Shown here: positions 1 through 9,153 of the stretch, one piece after another
How positions within the stretch are numbered: the first letter of the stretch is position 1
Layout: each line of letters opens with the position of its first letter
Origin: an uncultured Mediterraneibacter sp.
GTDB lineage: Bacteria; Bacillota; Clostridia; Lachnospirales; Lachnospiraceae
Length of the DNA stretch: 64,000 nucleotides
Assembly (NCBI GenBank): GCA_934309345.1
Contig: CAKRDD010000020.1
Coordinates: 1 to 64,000, forward strand
Reading direction: 5' to 3'
Made by a program: the position numbers and the translations under genes
Notes under the pieces: generated by a model
Databases searched by the model: none
Told to the model about the DNA's origin: nothing
The model's input: only the letters and a program-made list of their open reading frames with translations

Positions 1-154
1 GGGAATTTACGACTATGGAGTGTACAAGAACTTGTGAGTAGATATGATTTCGGTCAATCCAAAGCATACACGATGAAATAGTAAGTAATGTTCGTGAGAA
101 CTTACATTATCTCGATGTGAGTATATTTAATCACATTTTGAGTGGCAGAAGAAA

Positions 155-1333
155 ATGACGAACATCGAAATGTTAGAAAACACACTCCCGATTGCACCTC
201 TGAAACTGATTGCTATGGAGAGTTGCAAACCTCTGGGACAGAAGGTAAATGATTATATTGTTTCCTTCCGTGAGAACACGATCAACGAAGTAACAGAATC
301 CCCGCTTTACAGAAACTATAAGTCTAACAATTACCTGGTAGACTGCAGTTGTCCGAGATTCGGATCTGGTGAAGCTAAGGGTGTCCTGAAAGAGACGATC
401 CGTGGTACTGATCTTTTTATCATGACTGATGTATGCAACTACAGCCTGACTTACACAGTAAACGGACATCTTAACCATATGTCTCCAGATGACCATTATC
501 AGGATCTGAAGAGAATTATCGCTGCTGCAACAGGCAAGGCTCGCCGTATCAATGTTATCATGCCTTTCCTTTACGAAAGCAGACAGCACAAGCGTACAAG
601 AAGAGAGTCTTTGGACTGTGCTCTTGCACTGGAAGAACTGGACGCAATGGGCGTTTCCAATATCATTACATTTGACGCTCATGACCCACGTGTACAGAAT
701 GCAATTCCACTTAGTGGATTTGACAGCTTTAACCCACAGTATCAGTTCTTAAAAGCACTGTTCCGTGAGGTACCGGATCTGAAAGCTGACAAAGATCACC
801 TGATGATCATCAGCCCGGATGAAGGAGCTATGCACCGTGCAGTTTACTTCTCTAATGTACTTGGTGTTGATATGGGTATGTTCTACAAGCGTCGTGACTA
901 CTCTACAGTTGTAAACGGAAAGAACCCGATCGTTGCCCATGAGTTCCTCGGTGATGACGTAACAGGAAAGGATGTTCTTATCGTTGACGATATGATCTCT
1001 TCCGGAGAAAGTATGCTTGATGTTGCAAAACAGCTGAAAGAGCGTAACGCCGGACGTGTCTTCGTATGTACAACATTCGGACTGTTCACAGACGGATTTG
1101 ATAAATTCGATGAGTATTATAATAAGGGATATATCAGTAAAGTTATTACAACAAACCTTACATATCTCCCACCGGAACTTTATGAGAAACCTTACTTTGT
1201 AAAAGCTGATATGAGTAAGTTTATCGCACTGATCATTGATTCCCTGAACCATGATGTGCCGATCAGCTCTGTTATCAGCCCGACAGATAAGATTCATGCT
1301 CTTCTTGAGAAGCGTGAAAAAGGACTTCTGTAA
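155..1333 (+). CDS. prs: Ribose-phosphate pyrophosphokinase (PRPP synthetase)
   Basis: Makes 5-phosphoribosyl-1-pyrophosphate from ribose 5-phosphate and ATP in the cytosol, feeding purine, pyrimidine, NAD, histidine and tryptophan synthesis. The PRPP-binding loop is clear at about residues 276-288 (VLIVDDMISSGES), with the DAHD segment at 174-177 and the basic flexible loop RQHKRTRR at 143-150. At 392 residues it is longer than the classical form of about 315; the extra length is mainly N-terminal and in the C-terminal third, which I believe is usual for the Lachnospiraceae form. The start ATG follows a weak purine-rich AGAAGAAA site. It is monocistronic and ends in a strong terminator that it shares with the convergent mgsA gene. 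Confidence 0.96.
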   Translation: MTNIEMLENTLPIAPLKLIAMESCKPLGQKVNDYIVSFRENTINEVTESPLYRNYKSNNYLVDCSCPRFGSGEAKGVLKETIRGTDLFIMTDVCNYSLTYTVNGHLNHMSPDDHYQDLKRIIAAATGKARRINVIMPFLYESRQHKRTRRESLDCALALEELDAMGVSNIITFDAHDPRVQNAIPLSGFDSFNPQYQFLKALFREVPDLKADKDHLMIISPDEGAMHRAVYFSNVLGVDMGMFYKRRDYSTVVNGKNPIVAHEFLGDDVTGKDVLIVDDMISSGESMLDVAKQLKERNAGRVFVCTTFGLFTDGFDKFDEYYNKGYISKVITTNLTYLPPELYEKPYFVKADMSKFIALIIDSLNHDVPISSVISPTDKIHALLEKREKGLL

Positions 1334-1341
1334 AAAATCCA

Positions 1342-1389
1342 TAAAAATACCTGCGAGATATCTAAATTGATATCGGCAGGTATTTTTTT
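1342..1389 (+). terminator. Intrinsic terminator after prs
   Basis: The inverted repeat AATACCTGC / GGCAGGTATT has an imperfect ATATC inner stem and is followed by a run of seven T. The stem is also flanked by A-rich sequence, so it can act bidirectionally for prs and the convergent mgsA. Confidence 0.85.
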
Positions 1390-1404
1390 AATACTTGAAT
1401 TATT

Positions 1405-1881
1405 TTATTTCATCTCCGCAACGCGATCCTGAATCGTCTTATTGAAATTCTCGATCTGTCTGGAATATGGCTCGCTCATGAACTTGGAGTTCAGCATAAA
1501 GTCTGCTGTTGCAAGGTTATTCGCAACCGGAATATCATATACTACTGCAATTCTAAGAAGTGCCTTAACATCCGGGTCATGTGGCTGTGCCTCTAACGGA
1601 TCCCACAGGAAGATCATGAAATCAATCTGTCCTTCTACGATCTTCGCACCGATCTGCTGGTCTCCACCAAGTGGGCCACTGCAGTATCCTTTTACCGGAA
1701 GTCCTGTTTTCTCTGCGATCAGACGGGCTGTTGTTCCTGTTCCGCAGAGGAAATGTCCCTGTAATACTTCTTTATTTCTATCGCACCATTCAATCAGTTC
1801 TTTCTTCTTTCCATCATGGGCTACGAGTGCAATGTGTTTTGCTTTTCCGATTTCCATTGTTACAAAATTATCTGTAAGCAT
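1405..1881 (-). CDS. mgsA: Methylglyoxal synthase
   Basis: Converts dihydroxyacetone phosphate to methylglyoxal and phosphate, an overflow bypass of lower glycolysis. The family core is intact: the HIALVAHDGKK opening, the GTG(T)T phosphate loop, the catalytic-Asp segment GPLGGDQQIGA, and WDPLEAQPHDPDVKALLRIA followed by the NLATAD tail. I chose the ATG at 1881 because GGAGG lies 8-9 nt before it. An upstream ATG at 1932 would add 17 residues that simply read through the ribosome binding site. The resulting 158 residues match the usual length (about 135-155). Confidence 0.94.
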   Translation of the reverse strand: MLTDNFVTMEIGKAKHIALVAHDGKKKELIEWCDRNKEVLQGHFLCGTGTTARLIAEKTGLPVKGYCSGPLGGDQQIGAKIVEGQIDFMIFLWDPLEAQPHDPDVKALLRIAVVYDIPVANNLATADFMLNSKFMSEPYSRQIENFNKTIQDRVAEMK

Positions 1882-2009
1882 CTTCGTGTCCTCCTTCAAG
1901 TCTTCCTGTTGTTGATTTTTTATCTTCTTCAACAGTTTTTCCTCTGATGTCTATTATATTTTCTTTTTCCTGTTACTTCAACCTGTTTTGTTGATTCTTA
2001 ACAGAATTT

Positions 2010-2894
2010 TTACTCTTCCATGTTTCGATGTTCTTCATCATAGAATTTCATCAATGCCTGTGTTCCGAGATCTCCGTATCCTTCCTGCTCAAGCTCTTCG
2101 TAATTGGCAAGAACCATACTGAGTACATCGAGGGAAAGTCCTTTTCTATTCGCTTCGATCAGTGCAAGTTTCATATCTTTGATGAAGTGTTTCATAAAGA
2201 ATCCCGGTGCATAATCTTCTTTTAAGATCTTCGGTCCGAATGTGTCAAGCTGTTTGCTTCCTGCTGCCCCTGTCGCAACAGACTTCATGAATACTTCCGG
2301 ATCCAGTCCCTGTTCTTTTGCATAAGTAAGTGCCTCGCACACACCGGACAATGTTCCGGCGATCATGATCTGATTTGCCAGCTTGCAGTGCTGTCCGCAT
2401 CCTGCCTTGCCCTGGTAATTGATGTTTGTTCCCATCGCTTCAAAGAGTGGCATACATGCTTCGTAATCTTCTTTCTCTCCACCAACAAGGATGGACAATG
2501 TTCCGGCTTTCGCTCCTGTATCTCCGCCTGTGACAGGTGCATCCATTACATGGAAGCCTCGCTTTGTGCCTTCTGCGTAGATCTTCTCAGCGATCTGCGG
2601 GCTTGTCGTTGTCATATCGATCAGATAAGCGCCTTCCTTTGCACTGTCTAAGATATTCCCCTCATCAAAGTATACTTCTTCTACATCCTGTGGGAAACCG
2701 ACAATTGTGATAACTGCATCGCAATCCTGCACGCAATCTTTGATTGACTCATGGAACTGTGCTCCTTCGCCGATCACATCTTCTACTTTACTCTTTGTTC
2801 TTGCATAGATGTGTAATTCAAATCCGGCTTTCATAAGATTTCTGACCATGGATTTTCCCATGATTCCTACACCGATAAAACCTACTTTTTTCAT
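2010..2894 (-). CDS. NAD(P)-dependent beta-hydroxyacid dehydrogenase (HIBADH / GarR family)
   Basis: A two-domain oxidoreductase of the 3-hydroxyisobutyrate dehydrogenase / tartronate semialdehyde reductase family. The N-terminal Rossmann fold shows GVGIMG at residues 8-13, the substrate loop DAPVTGG is near 118-124, and the catalytic Lys is K171 in the segment CKLANQ. The length of 294 is normal. A GGAGG box precedes the ATG. It is a single gene between mgsA and a hexapeptide protein, so the context does not fix the substrate; 3-hydroxyisobutyrate, tartronate semialdehyde or succinic semialdehyde (glyoxylate-reductase-like) are all possible. Confidence 0.88.
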   Translation of the reverse strand: MKKVGFIGVGIMGKSMVRNLMKAGFELHIYARTKSKVEDVIGEGAQFHESIKDCVQDCDAVITIVGFPQDVEEVYFDEGNILDSAKEGAYLIDMTTTSPQIAEKIYAEGTKRGFHVMDAPVTGGDTGAKAGTLSILVGGEKEDYEACMPLFEAMGTNINYQGKAGCGQHCKLANQIMIAGTLSGVCEALTYAKEQGLDPEVFMKSVATGAAGSKQLDTFGPKILKEDYAPGFFMKHFIKDMKLALIEANRKGLSLDVLSMVLANYEELEQEGYGDLGTQALMKFYDEEHRNMEE

Positions 2895-2967
2895 CTGTTT
2901 TATTCCTCCTGTCTAAGATAGTTCCTATGTTATCACACAGGAGCCATCCTTAACATTTTATTTTCAA

Positions 2968-3642
2968 TTATCTTTCTTCTTTTGTCACAACTTCGCCCTG
3001 TTTTTTGTAAATGCTGTTTGCCGGAACGAATCCACGTACAGAAGAAAGTGGATAGATGTTGCTGTGATTTCCAACAACTGTTCCCGGATTCAGAACGCTT
3101 CCGCATCCTACTTCTACTTCATCTCCAAGCATTGCGCCGAACTTCTTCATGCCTGTCTCGATCTTCTCTTCTCCGGCTTTTACTACAACAAGTTTCTTAT
3201 CTGATTTTACATTGGATGTGATGGATCCGGCTCCCATGTGGGACTTGTAACCAAGTACAGAGTCACCAACATAATTGTAGTGCGGAACCTGAACTTTATT
3301 AAAGAGAATCACGTTCTTAAGCTCTGTAGAGTTTCCTACAACTGCTCCTTCTCCTACGATCGCATTTCCACGGATAAATGCACAGTGACGGACCTCTGCA
3401 TCCTTTCCGATGATTGCCGGTCCATTGATAAATGCAGTCGGAGCAACCTTTGCAGACTTCGCTACCCATACATTTTCTCCGCGTTTCTCATATTCATCCT
3501 CGCTCAATGTAGCTCCAAGCTCAAGGATGAAACTGCTGATCTTCGGAAGTACTTCCCACGGATAAGTAACTCCGTTGAAGATATCTTTTGCAATTGTCTG
3601 GTCTAATGAATAATTTTCTTTTACTGTTAATGCTTCTAACAT
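2968..3642 (-). CDS. Left-handed beta-helix (hexapeptide repeat) protein, GlmU C-domain-like
   Basis: The middle of the protein is built of hexapeptide repeats (for example VAPTAFINGPAIIGKDAEV and VGEGAVVGNSTEL) typical of left-handed beta-helix acyl/acetyltransferases, with the GAGSITSN and GCGSVLNPGTVVG turns seen in the acetyltransferase half of GlmU. There is no nucleotidyltransferase domain, so it is not a full GlmU. The N-terminal 55 residues are helical and the C-terminus is basic. It is usually annotated as 'UDP-N-acetylglucosamine pyrophosphorylase-like'; an acyltransferase or sugar nucleotide role is inferred. The start is supported by a GAAAGGAA box about 5 nt upstream. Confidence 0.8.
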   Translation of the reverse strand: MLEALTVKENYSLDQTIAKDIFNGVTYPWEVLPKISSFILELGATLSEDEYEKRGENVWVAKSAKVAPTAFINGPAIIGKDAEVRHCAFIRGNAIVGEGAVVGNSTELKNVILFNKVQVPHYNYVGDSVLGYKSHMGAGSITSNVKSDKKLVVVKAGEEKIETGMKKFGAMLGDEVEVGCGSVLNPGTVVGNHSNIYPLSSVRGFVPANSIYKKQGEVVTKEER

Positions 3643-3696
3643 GGTAATTCCTTTCTGCCGGTTAGAACCGACTTACGTTTATGTCTTTTTGTTGTG

Positions 3697-5850
3697 TCAT
3701 TTACTGCTTCTGCTGCCTGTCTTTGTTCTGCCTGTCGTTTTATTACTATTTACAGACGGATAGAATCCTGCAGCTTTTTCATAGCAGGATCTGAGCTGAT
3801 ATTGATTGTTCAGTCCTTTCACTCCAACGGTTCTGCTGGTGATGAAATGATCGAGTTTTCTCATATACTCATCTGATGTGATGGAACCTTCTGCCACATA
3901 GTTCAGCCCCTTCTCCCAGCTTGCTGTAAGCTCTGGATTCAGAAGTGACCGGATGGAATGGTCTACAACATCATAGATCATCTCTCCCTGCAGCGTCGGT
4001 GTGATCACCTGTGTCTTCTTATTCAGTGCAAGATACTTGATATTCACAAGCTTTTTCAGAATCTCTGCTCTTGTCGCACTTGTTCCAATCCCGCTTCCTT
4101 TGATCTGGGCACGAAGTTCTTCGTCCTCGATCAGCTGTCCTGCATTCTCCATTGCAAGGATCATAGAACCGGAATTATAACGTTTTGGAGGTGATGTCTC
4201 TCCTTCTTTGATATCTAATGCTCTTACTGGAAGGACTGCTCCTTTTTTTAATGACTTGATCACTTCGAACAATCCGGTGTCCAGGCTCTGATCGGAAGAA
4301 TCAGATCCTGCCTCGTCATTTACATCATTGTTATTATTATCGTTATTTCCATTACTGCCATCTTTTGTGGCTGTCTGAGGTGCTTTCTTCTTTGGAATAC
4401 CTGCCACTTTCAGATAGCCTTCTTCTGCAAGTACTTTAAAGCTGGAAAAGAAGCTTTCTTCCTTGATCTTCGTTACGATAGCAACCTTCTGGTAAACTGC
4501 CGGCGGGTAGAAGATACTCAGGAATCTTCTTACGATCAGGTCATACACGCCCTTTGCAGTAGAGGAAACGGTATTTAGTGCATTCAGCCCTTGTCCTGTA
4601 GGAATGATTGCATAATGGTCTGTGATCTGCTTATCATTCACATAACGTGTCTTTGCAAGTGTCTTATAACTTCCGAAATTCAGGATATCCTGCATATATG
4701 GTGCCGCCATCGGATACTTGGACAGCCCGTTCAGATTTCTTGTAATTTCCTTTGCCACTGCGGTGGACAGAACACGGGCATCGGTTCTCGGATAAGTTAC
4801 AAGCTTCTTTTCATACAGCTCCTGCACGATTCGCAATGTCTCATCCGGACTGATCTTAAATCTCTTGGAACAGTCGTTCTGAAGCTCCGCCAGGTTATAT
4901 AAAAGAGGGGGATTCTTCTTCTCTTTCTTTTTCTCGATTGACTCGATCCTGCAGTTTAATCCTGACTGTCCCTGCATTTCTGCTGCCACATTTGCAGACT
5001 CGTCATCCGGTGTCTGCAGATATTGAATCAGTTCTTCTGCTTTCTTGCGCTCTTTGAATCCATTTTCCTTATAAAGATCATAGGACTCAAAATATCGAGA
5101 GCCTTTCACTGCTCTCCATTCACCCTCGAAGGTATGTCCCTGTGCATCGACGGTACTGAGTACGCGGTAAAACGGTGTCTTGACAAAATCACGGATCTCG
5201 CGTTCTCTGCGCACGACCATGCCAAGAACACACGTCATAACACGTCCTACAGATACAACGGAGTACTTTGTTTGCAGAAAATTTGAAATGCTGTTTCCAT
5301 ACTTCAAGGTCAGCAGACGGGAGAAGTTGATTCCCATCAGATAATCTTCTTTGGCGCGCAGGTATGCGGATGCTCCGAGGTTATCATACTCTGACAGATC
5401 TTTCGCCTCTCGGATCCCTCGTAAGATCTCTTCTTCTGTCTGGGAATCGATCCACACTCTCCGGCGCTTTTTCCCTTCAACATGCGCTTCCTGTTCTACG
5501 AGACGGTAGATGTATTCTCCCTCTCGTCCGGAGTCGGTACAGACATAGATTGTATCGACATCTTCCCGGTTCAGGATCCCGCTGACGATCTGGAACTGCT
5601 TTGCCACTGACGGAATAACTTCGTATTTGAATTCTTCCGGGATAAATGGCAACGTCTGCAGGTTCCATTTCTTAAGTGCCGGATCATATTCCTCCGGATA
5701 ACTCATCGTCACCAGATGGCCTACGCACCAGGTGACGATAGCTTCGTCTGACTCAAGATATCCGTCCCGTCGTTTTGTATTTAGTTTCAATGCTTTTGCG
5801 AATTCCTGGGCAACGCTCGGTTTCTCCGCAATGTATACTGATTTTCCCAT
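3697..5850 (-). CDS. topB: DNA topoisomerase III
   Basis: A type IA topoisomerase that relaxes and decatenates DNA through a transient 5'-phosphotyrosine. The TOPRIM domain starts at the N-terminus (SVYIAEKPSVAQ) and carries TDSGREGE at 105-112. The catalytic tyrosine is Y353 in VTYPRTDARVLS. Residues about 487-524 form a low-complexity insert rich in Asn, Asp and Ser, probably a flexible linker. The C-terminus is basic (TTGRTKTGSRSSK) with no zinc fingers. The ribosome binding site is weak (GGAAGATAG about 13 nt upstream). It is 26 nt downstream of galM and could be co-transcribed with it. Confidence 0.95.
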   Translation of the reverse strand: MGKSVYIAEKPSVAQEFAKALKLNTKRRDGYLESDEAIVTWCVGHLVTMSYPEEYDPALKKWNLQTLPFIPEEFKYEVIPSVAKQFQIVSGILNREDVDTIYVCTDSGREGEYIYRLVEQEAHVEGKKRRRVWIDSQTEEEILRGIREAKDLSEYDNLGASAYLRAKEDYLMGINFSRLLTLKYGNSISNFLQTKYSVVSVGRVMTCVLGMVVRREREIRDFVKTPFYRVLSTVDAQGHTFEGEWRAVKGSRYFESYDLYKENGFKERKKAEELIQYLQTPDDESANVAAEMQGQSGLNCRIESIEKKKEKKNPPLLYNLAELQNDCSKRFKISPDETLRIVQELYEKKLVTYPRTDARVLSTAVAKEITRNLNGLSKYPMAAPYMQDILNFGSYKTLAKTRYVNDKQITDHYAIIPTGQGLNALNTVSSTAKGVYDLIVRRFLSIFYPPAVYQKVAIVTKIKEESFFSSFKVLAEEGYLKVAGIPKKKAPQTATKDGSNGNNDNNNNDVNDEAGSDSSDQSLDTGLFEVIKSLKKGAVLPVRALDIKEGETSPPKRYNSGSMILAMENAGQLIEDEELRAQIKGSGIGTSATRAEILKKLVNIKYLALNKKTQVITPTLQGEMIYDVVDHSIRSLLNPELTASWEKGLNYVAEGSITSDEYMRKLDHFITSRTVGVKGLNNQYQLRSCYEKAAGFYPSVNSNKTTGRTKTGSRSSK

Positions 5851-5876
5851 AAACTAGTTATCTATCTTCCATTCAC

Positions 5877-6926
5877 TTATTTTACACGGAATCTGTAAGC
5901 AGTGCGGGTATCGTATTTCTCACCTTTCTTACAGATCGGTCCCGGGAAGTTCTCGTGGTGGATCGCATCCGGATAGTACTGTGTCTCCAGACAGATCGCA
6001 TCTCTCATCTCATAAACCGCTCCGTCTCTTCCTTTTACTCCGTCAAGGAAGTTCGCAGTATAGATCTGCACTCCTGGAAGGTCTGTCAGTACGCTCATGT
6101 GGATTCCACTTTCATCCCCGGCCACTTCTGCTACTTTATCAAATTCGCCTTCATTTTTCAATACCCAGTTGTGGTCATATCCATTTCCGAATACCAGTGG
6201 TTCGTAGTCTGCTCCAATGTCTTTTCCGATTGTCTTATCTGTTCTGAAGTCCATCGGAGTTCCTTCCACACTACGGATCTCTCCAGTCGGAATGGACGCT
6301 GCGTCTGCCGGTGTAAATGCATCCGCATTCAGCCATAATGTATGATTCAGAACATCTCCGCTCTTATGTCCGTTCAGGTTAAAGTAACTGTGATTTGTCA
6401 TATTGATGATTGTATCCTGATCCGGCTCTGCTTCGTAGTGGATCATTAAAGTATTCTCTTCATCGAGAGAATAGGTCACTTTCATAACAAGTGCTCCCGG
6501 GTATCCCTGGTCTCCATCCGGGCTGTCCATCTCGAATGTCACATGGGTATCATCTGCATCCGCAGCCTTCCACATTCTTCCGTGATAGAAATCAAGTCCG
6601 CTGTGCAAGTTGTTCTCTCCGTCATTCTTGGTCAGATGATATTCTGTTCCATTGATCTCGATTACTGCCCCACCGATACGGTTTGCATTACGTCCGACAG
6701 ATGCTCCGAATGCATTTCCAAGTCCGGCCTCATATCCGGCTGCATCATCATATCCAAGTGTCACTTCTACCGGATTGTTATCCTTATCCGGAACAAGAAC
6801 GCTTGTCAGTGTTGCTCCGAAGTCGGATACACTGATCTGCATTCCGGCTTCATTTTCCAGTGTATATACGGTAGCCTGCTCTCCTTTTGAAGTCTTTCCA
6901 AAGTCTTTTTTCTGTAACGGTTTCAT
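5877..6926 (-). CDS. galM: Aldose 1-epimerase (mutarotase)
   Basis: Interconverts alpha and beta anomers of galactose or glucose, the entry step of the Leloir pathway; galE lies 13 kb away on the same strand. Family motifs are NAFGASVGRNANRIGGA, the catalytic His in NMTNHSYFNLNGH, and the catalytic Glu region CLETQYYPDA near the C-terminus. I chose the ATG at 6926 because a GGAGGAG box lies 9 nt upstream. The ATG at 6944 would add six residues and has only a poor site. The final length is about 349 residues, normal for the family. It follows ppk by 29 nt. Confidence 0.94.
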   Translation of the reverse strand: MKPLQKKDFGKTSKGEQATVYTLENEAGMQISVSDFGATLTSVLVPDKDNNPVEVTLGYDDAAGYEAGLGNAFGASVGRNANRIGGAVIEINGTEYHLTKNDGENNLHSGLDFYHGRMWKAADADDTHVTFEMDSPDGDQGYPGALVMKVTYSLDEENTLMIHYEAEPDQDTIINMTNHSYFNLNGHKSGDVLNHTLWLNADAFTPADAASIPTGEIRSVEGTPMDFRTDKTIGKDIGADYEPLVFGNGYDHNWVLKNEGEFDKVAEVAGDESGIHMSVLTDLPGVQIYTANFLDGVKGRDGAVYEMRDAICLETQYYPDAIHHENFPGPICKKGEKYDTRTAYRFRVK

Positions 6927-6955
6927 CTTCCTCTGCTCCTCCATCTCTTGTCTTT

Positions 6956-9079
6956 CTATTTTCTTTTAAAAATCTTCAGTACGGTTGTTAAGAATCCTTC
7001 TTTTTTCTTCTTCGGCATAGCGGCTGCAGCCGGACGTTTTGCCTGTGATGCTTCTCTCATAAAGGTTTCCTGTGCATTCACAAGACTTACTCCGTCTTCC
7101 ACCGGTTTCTTCACGTATGTTCCGTCGCTTGTCATCGCGCGGGCTTTCACATTGTCAGAGAGCATCACATGAAGCTGATGGAACAGACGTTTCCGGATCT
7201 CTTCATCATAGACCGGACACGCAACTTCTACACGCTTCTCTGTATTTCTCGTCATCATATCTGCAGAACCGATATACATCTTGGCACCTGCTCCTTTTCC
7301 GAAAACAAAGAGTCTTGGATGTTCCAGATATCTTCCTACAATACTTGTCACACGCAGATTCTCCGTCCTTCCTTTAATTCCCGGAAGGATACAGCAGATT
7401 CCACGCACGATCAGATCTATCTTCACCCCTGCCTGAGAGGCTTCTGTTACCTTACGAATGAAATCCATGTCCGTGACGGAATTCATTTTCATAATGATTC
7501 TTCCGTTCTCACCTTTTGCAATTTCTTCATCCATCAAGGCAAGTACTTTCTGTTTCAGGCTTGTCGGTGAAACGATCAGATGCTTGTAAACTCCATTCAG
7601 ATTGCTGATCGACATATTCTGGAAAAAGACTGCCGCATCTTCACCAATCTCCTGTCTACTTGTCATCAGCGAGTAATCGGTATACATCTTCGCCGTCTTT
7701 TCGTTATAGTTTCCGGTTCCGATCTGTGTAATGTAATGGATTCCGGTACGGTTTCTGTATGTGATCAGGCAAATCTTGGAGTGTACCTTGTAACCCTCAA
7801 ATCCGTACAGAACTCGACAGCCGGCCTCTTCCAGACGCTCGGACCAGTCAATATTGTTCTGCTCATCAAAGCGTGCTCTCAGCTCGATCAGAACTGTGAC
7901 TTCTTTTCCGTTCTCAGCTGCAGCACAAAGGTATTCTACAAGACGGGCCTTTTTCGCCAATCTGTAAATGGTAATCTTGATCGTCAAAACTTCCGGGTCT
8001 GTTGATGCTTCTTTGATCAGCTGAAGGAACGGTTCCATGCTTTCGTATGGATAGCAAAGGAGTGCGTCTTTCTTCTTTATCTGCGGAATCACCTTGCCCT
8101 CTGCAAGCATGGACGACGGCTGCGGAGAAAATGGTACATCCACGAGCGTTTTTTTCTTCGAATCCGGGAGTTTATCAGCAATCGCAAAGATAAAGTCCAG
8201 CTTCATCGGCATCTTTGTACGGAAAATGCATTCCGGACGGATATTGAATTTCTCACAGAAATATTTCTCCATCTCTTTGCTCAGAGAATTGGCTGCCTCA
8301 AGACGTACAACGGCCATTCTTCTTCTCTTGTGAAGTGTCTCCTGCATCACATGACGGAAATCTCCGCTGTCTGCATAAGCTTCATCATCCGGTGATACAT
8401 CTGCATTTCTCGTTACACGGATATAGTTCTTGTCTGAGATCTGATACTGATCAAAAACAAGATCAATAAATTCCAGGATAATCTTTTCCATACGGATATA
8501 ACGGATGTCATACCCCGGAAGATAGAGAATATTAGAAATATATTGTGGTACCGGGATGATTCCGAGCATCGTCTTGTCTCCCTGCTTCAGATTCGCAACC
8601 ACATACAGTTCTTTACTTAACAGATGTGGGAACGGATGGTTCGCATCTACGATCTGCGGGGAAAGCACCGGCATTACTTCTTCTTTGAAATATTTCTTTA
8701 CAAACTTCTTCTCCTGCTGTTCCAGTTCCTTGAAATCAAGACCGCAGACACCATACGGACTTAACTGCTTCTTGATCTCTGCATATGTCTTGTCACGTTC
8801 CTTATAAAGTGGGGAAACTGCACGGTAAATTGCATCCAGCTGCTGCTTTGGTGTCATGCCGGACCGCTGATCGATCTTCTTGCTGTCCGCTGCTACCATA
8901 TCATACAGGCTTCCTACACGGATCATAAAGAACTCATCTAAGTTGCTTGTGAAAATAGCTACGAATTTCATGCGTTCCATCAGAGGCACTGTCTCATCCC
9001 GTGCTTCTTCAAGAACACGCTGATTGAACCGAAGCCACGATAATTCGCGGTTCTGAGTCTCTTCTAAAATCTCTCTCAT
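6956..9079 (-). CDS. ppk1: Polyphosphate kinase 1
   Basis: Makes inorganic polyphosphate from ATP by an autophosphorylated histidine. The N-terminal domain begins with NRELSWLRFNQRVLEEA; then comes FTSNLDEFFMIRVG. The catalytic domain carries the active-site His in GYKVHSKICLI and the second phospholipase-D-like segment around IGSADMMTRNTEKRVEV. The basic C-terminus (PKKKKEGFLTTVLKIFKRK) is atypical and possibly membrane- or RNA-associated. I chose the ATG at 9079, preceded by GGGAG with 9 nt spacing, over a TTG at 9088 that abuts the same box. Length of about 707 matches the family. Confidence 0.95.
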   Translation of the reverse strand: MREILEETQNRELSWLRFNQRVLEEARDETVPLMERMKFVAIFTSNLDEFFMIRVGSLYDMVAADSKKIDQRSGMTPKQQLDAIYRAVSPLYKERDKTYAEIKKQLSPYGVCGLDFKELEQQEKKFVKKYFKEEVMPVLSPQIVDANHPFPHLLSKELYVVANLKQGDKTMLGIIPVPQYISNILYLPGYDIRYIRMEKIILEFIDLVFDQYQISDKNYIRVTRNADVSPDDEAYADSGDFRHVMQETLHKRRRMAVVRLEAANSLSKEMEKYFCEKFNIRPECIFRTKMPMKLDFIFAIADKLPDSKKKTLVDVPFSPQPSSMLAEGKVIPQIKKKDALLCYPYESMEPFLQLIKEASTDPEVLTIKITIYRLAKKARLVEYLCAAAENGKEVTVLIELRARFDEQNNIDWSERLEEAGCRVLYGFEGYKVHSKICLITYRNRTGIHYITQIGTGNYNEKTAKMYTDYSLMTSRQEIGEDAAVFFQNMSISNLNGVYKHLIVSPTSLKQKVLALMDEEIAKGENGRIIMKMNSVTDMDFIRKVTEASQAGVKIDLIVRGICCILPGIKGRTENLRVTSIVGRYLEHPRLFVFGKGAGAKMYIGSADMMTRNTEKRVEVACPVYDEEIRKRLFHQLHVMLSDNVKARAMTSDGTYVKKPVEDGVSLVNAQETFMREASQAKRPAAAAMPKKKKEGFLTTVLKIFKRK

Positions 9080-9153
9080 ATAACTCAACTCCCTTTTCTT
9101 TTTATATTCCAGTAACTTTTCAGAGCTAACCCTCCAAAATGCTACGCATTTCG

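Noticed and set aside
1..37. Possible 3' end of an upstream plus-strand gene (frame ending YGVYKNL and TGA)
   Set aside because: Only about 11 codons are visible, and nothing identifies the family, so I did not list it as a CDS.
81..105. Short hairpin GTAAGT...ACTTAC before prs as a riboswitch
   Set aside because: Too small and without a known aptamer core or expression platform.
4300..4380. Asn-rich stretch in topB as a frameshift or repeat expansion
   Set aside because: The frame is continuous on both sides and the repeats are irregular; it is a low-complexity linker.
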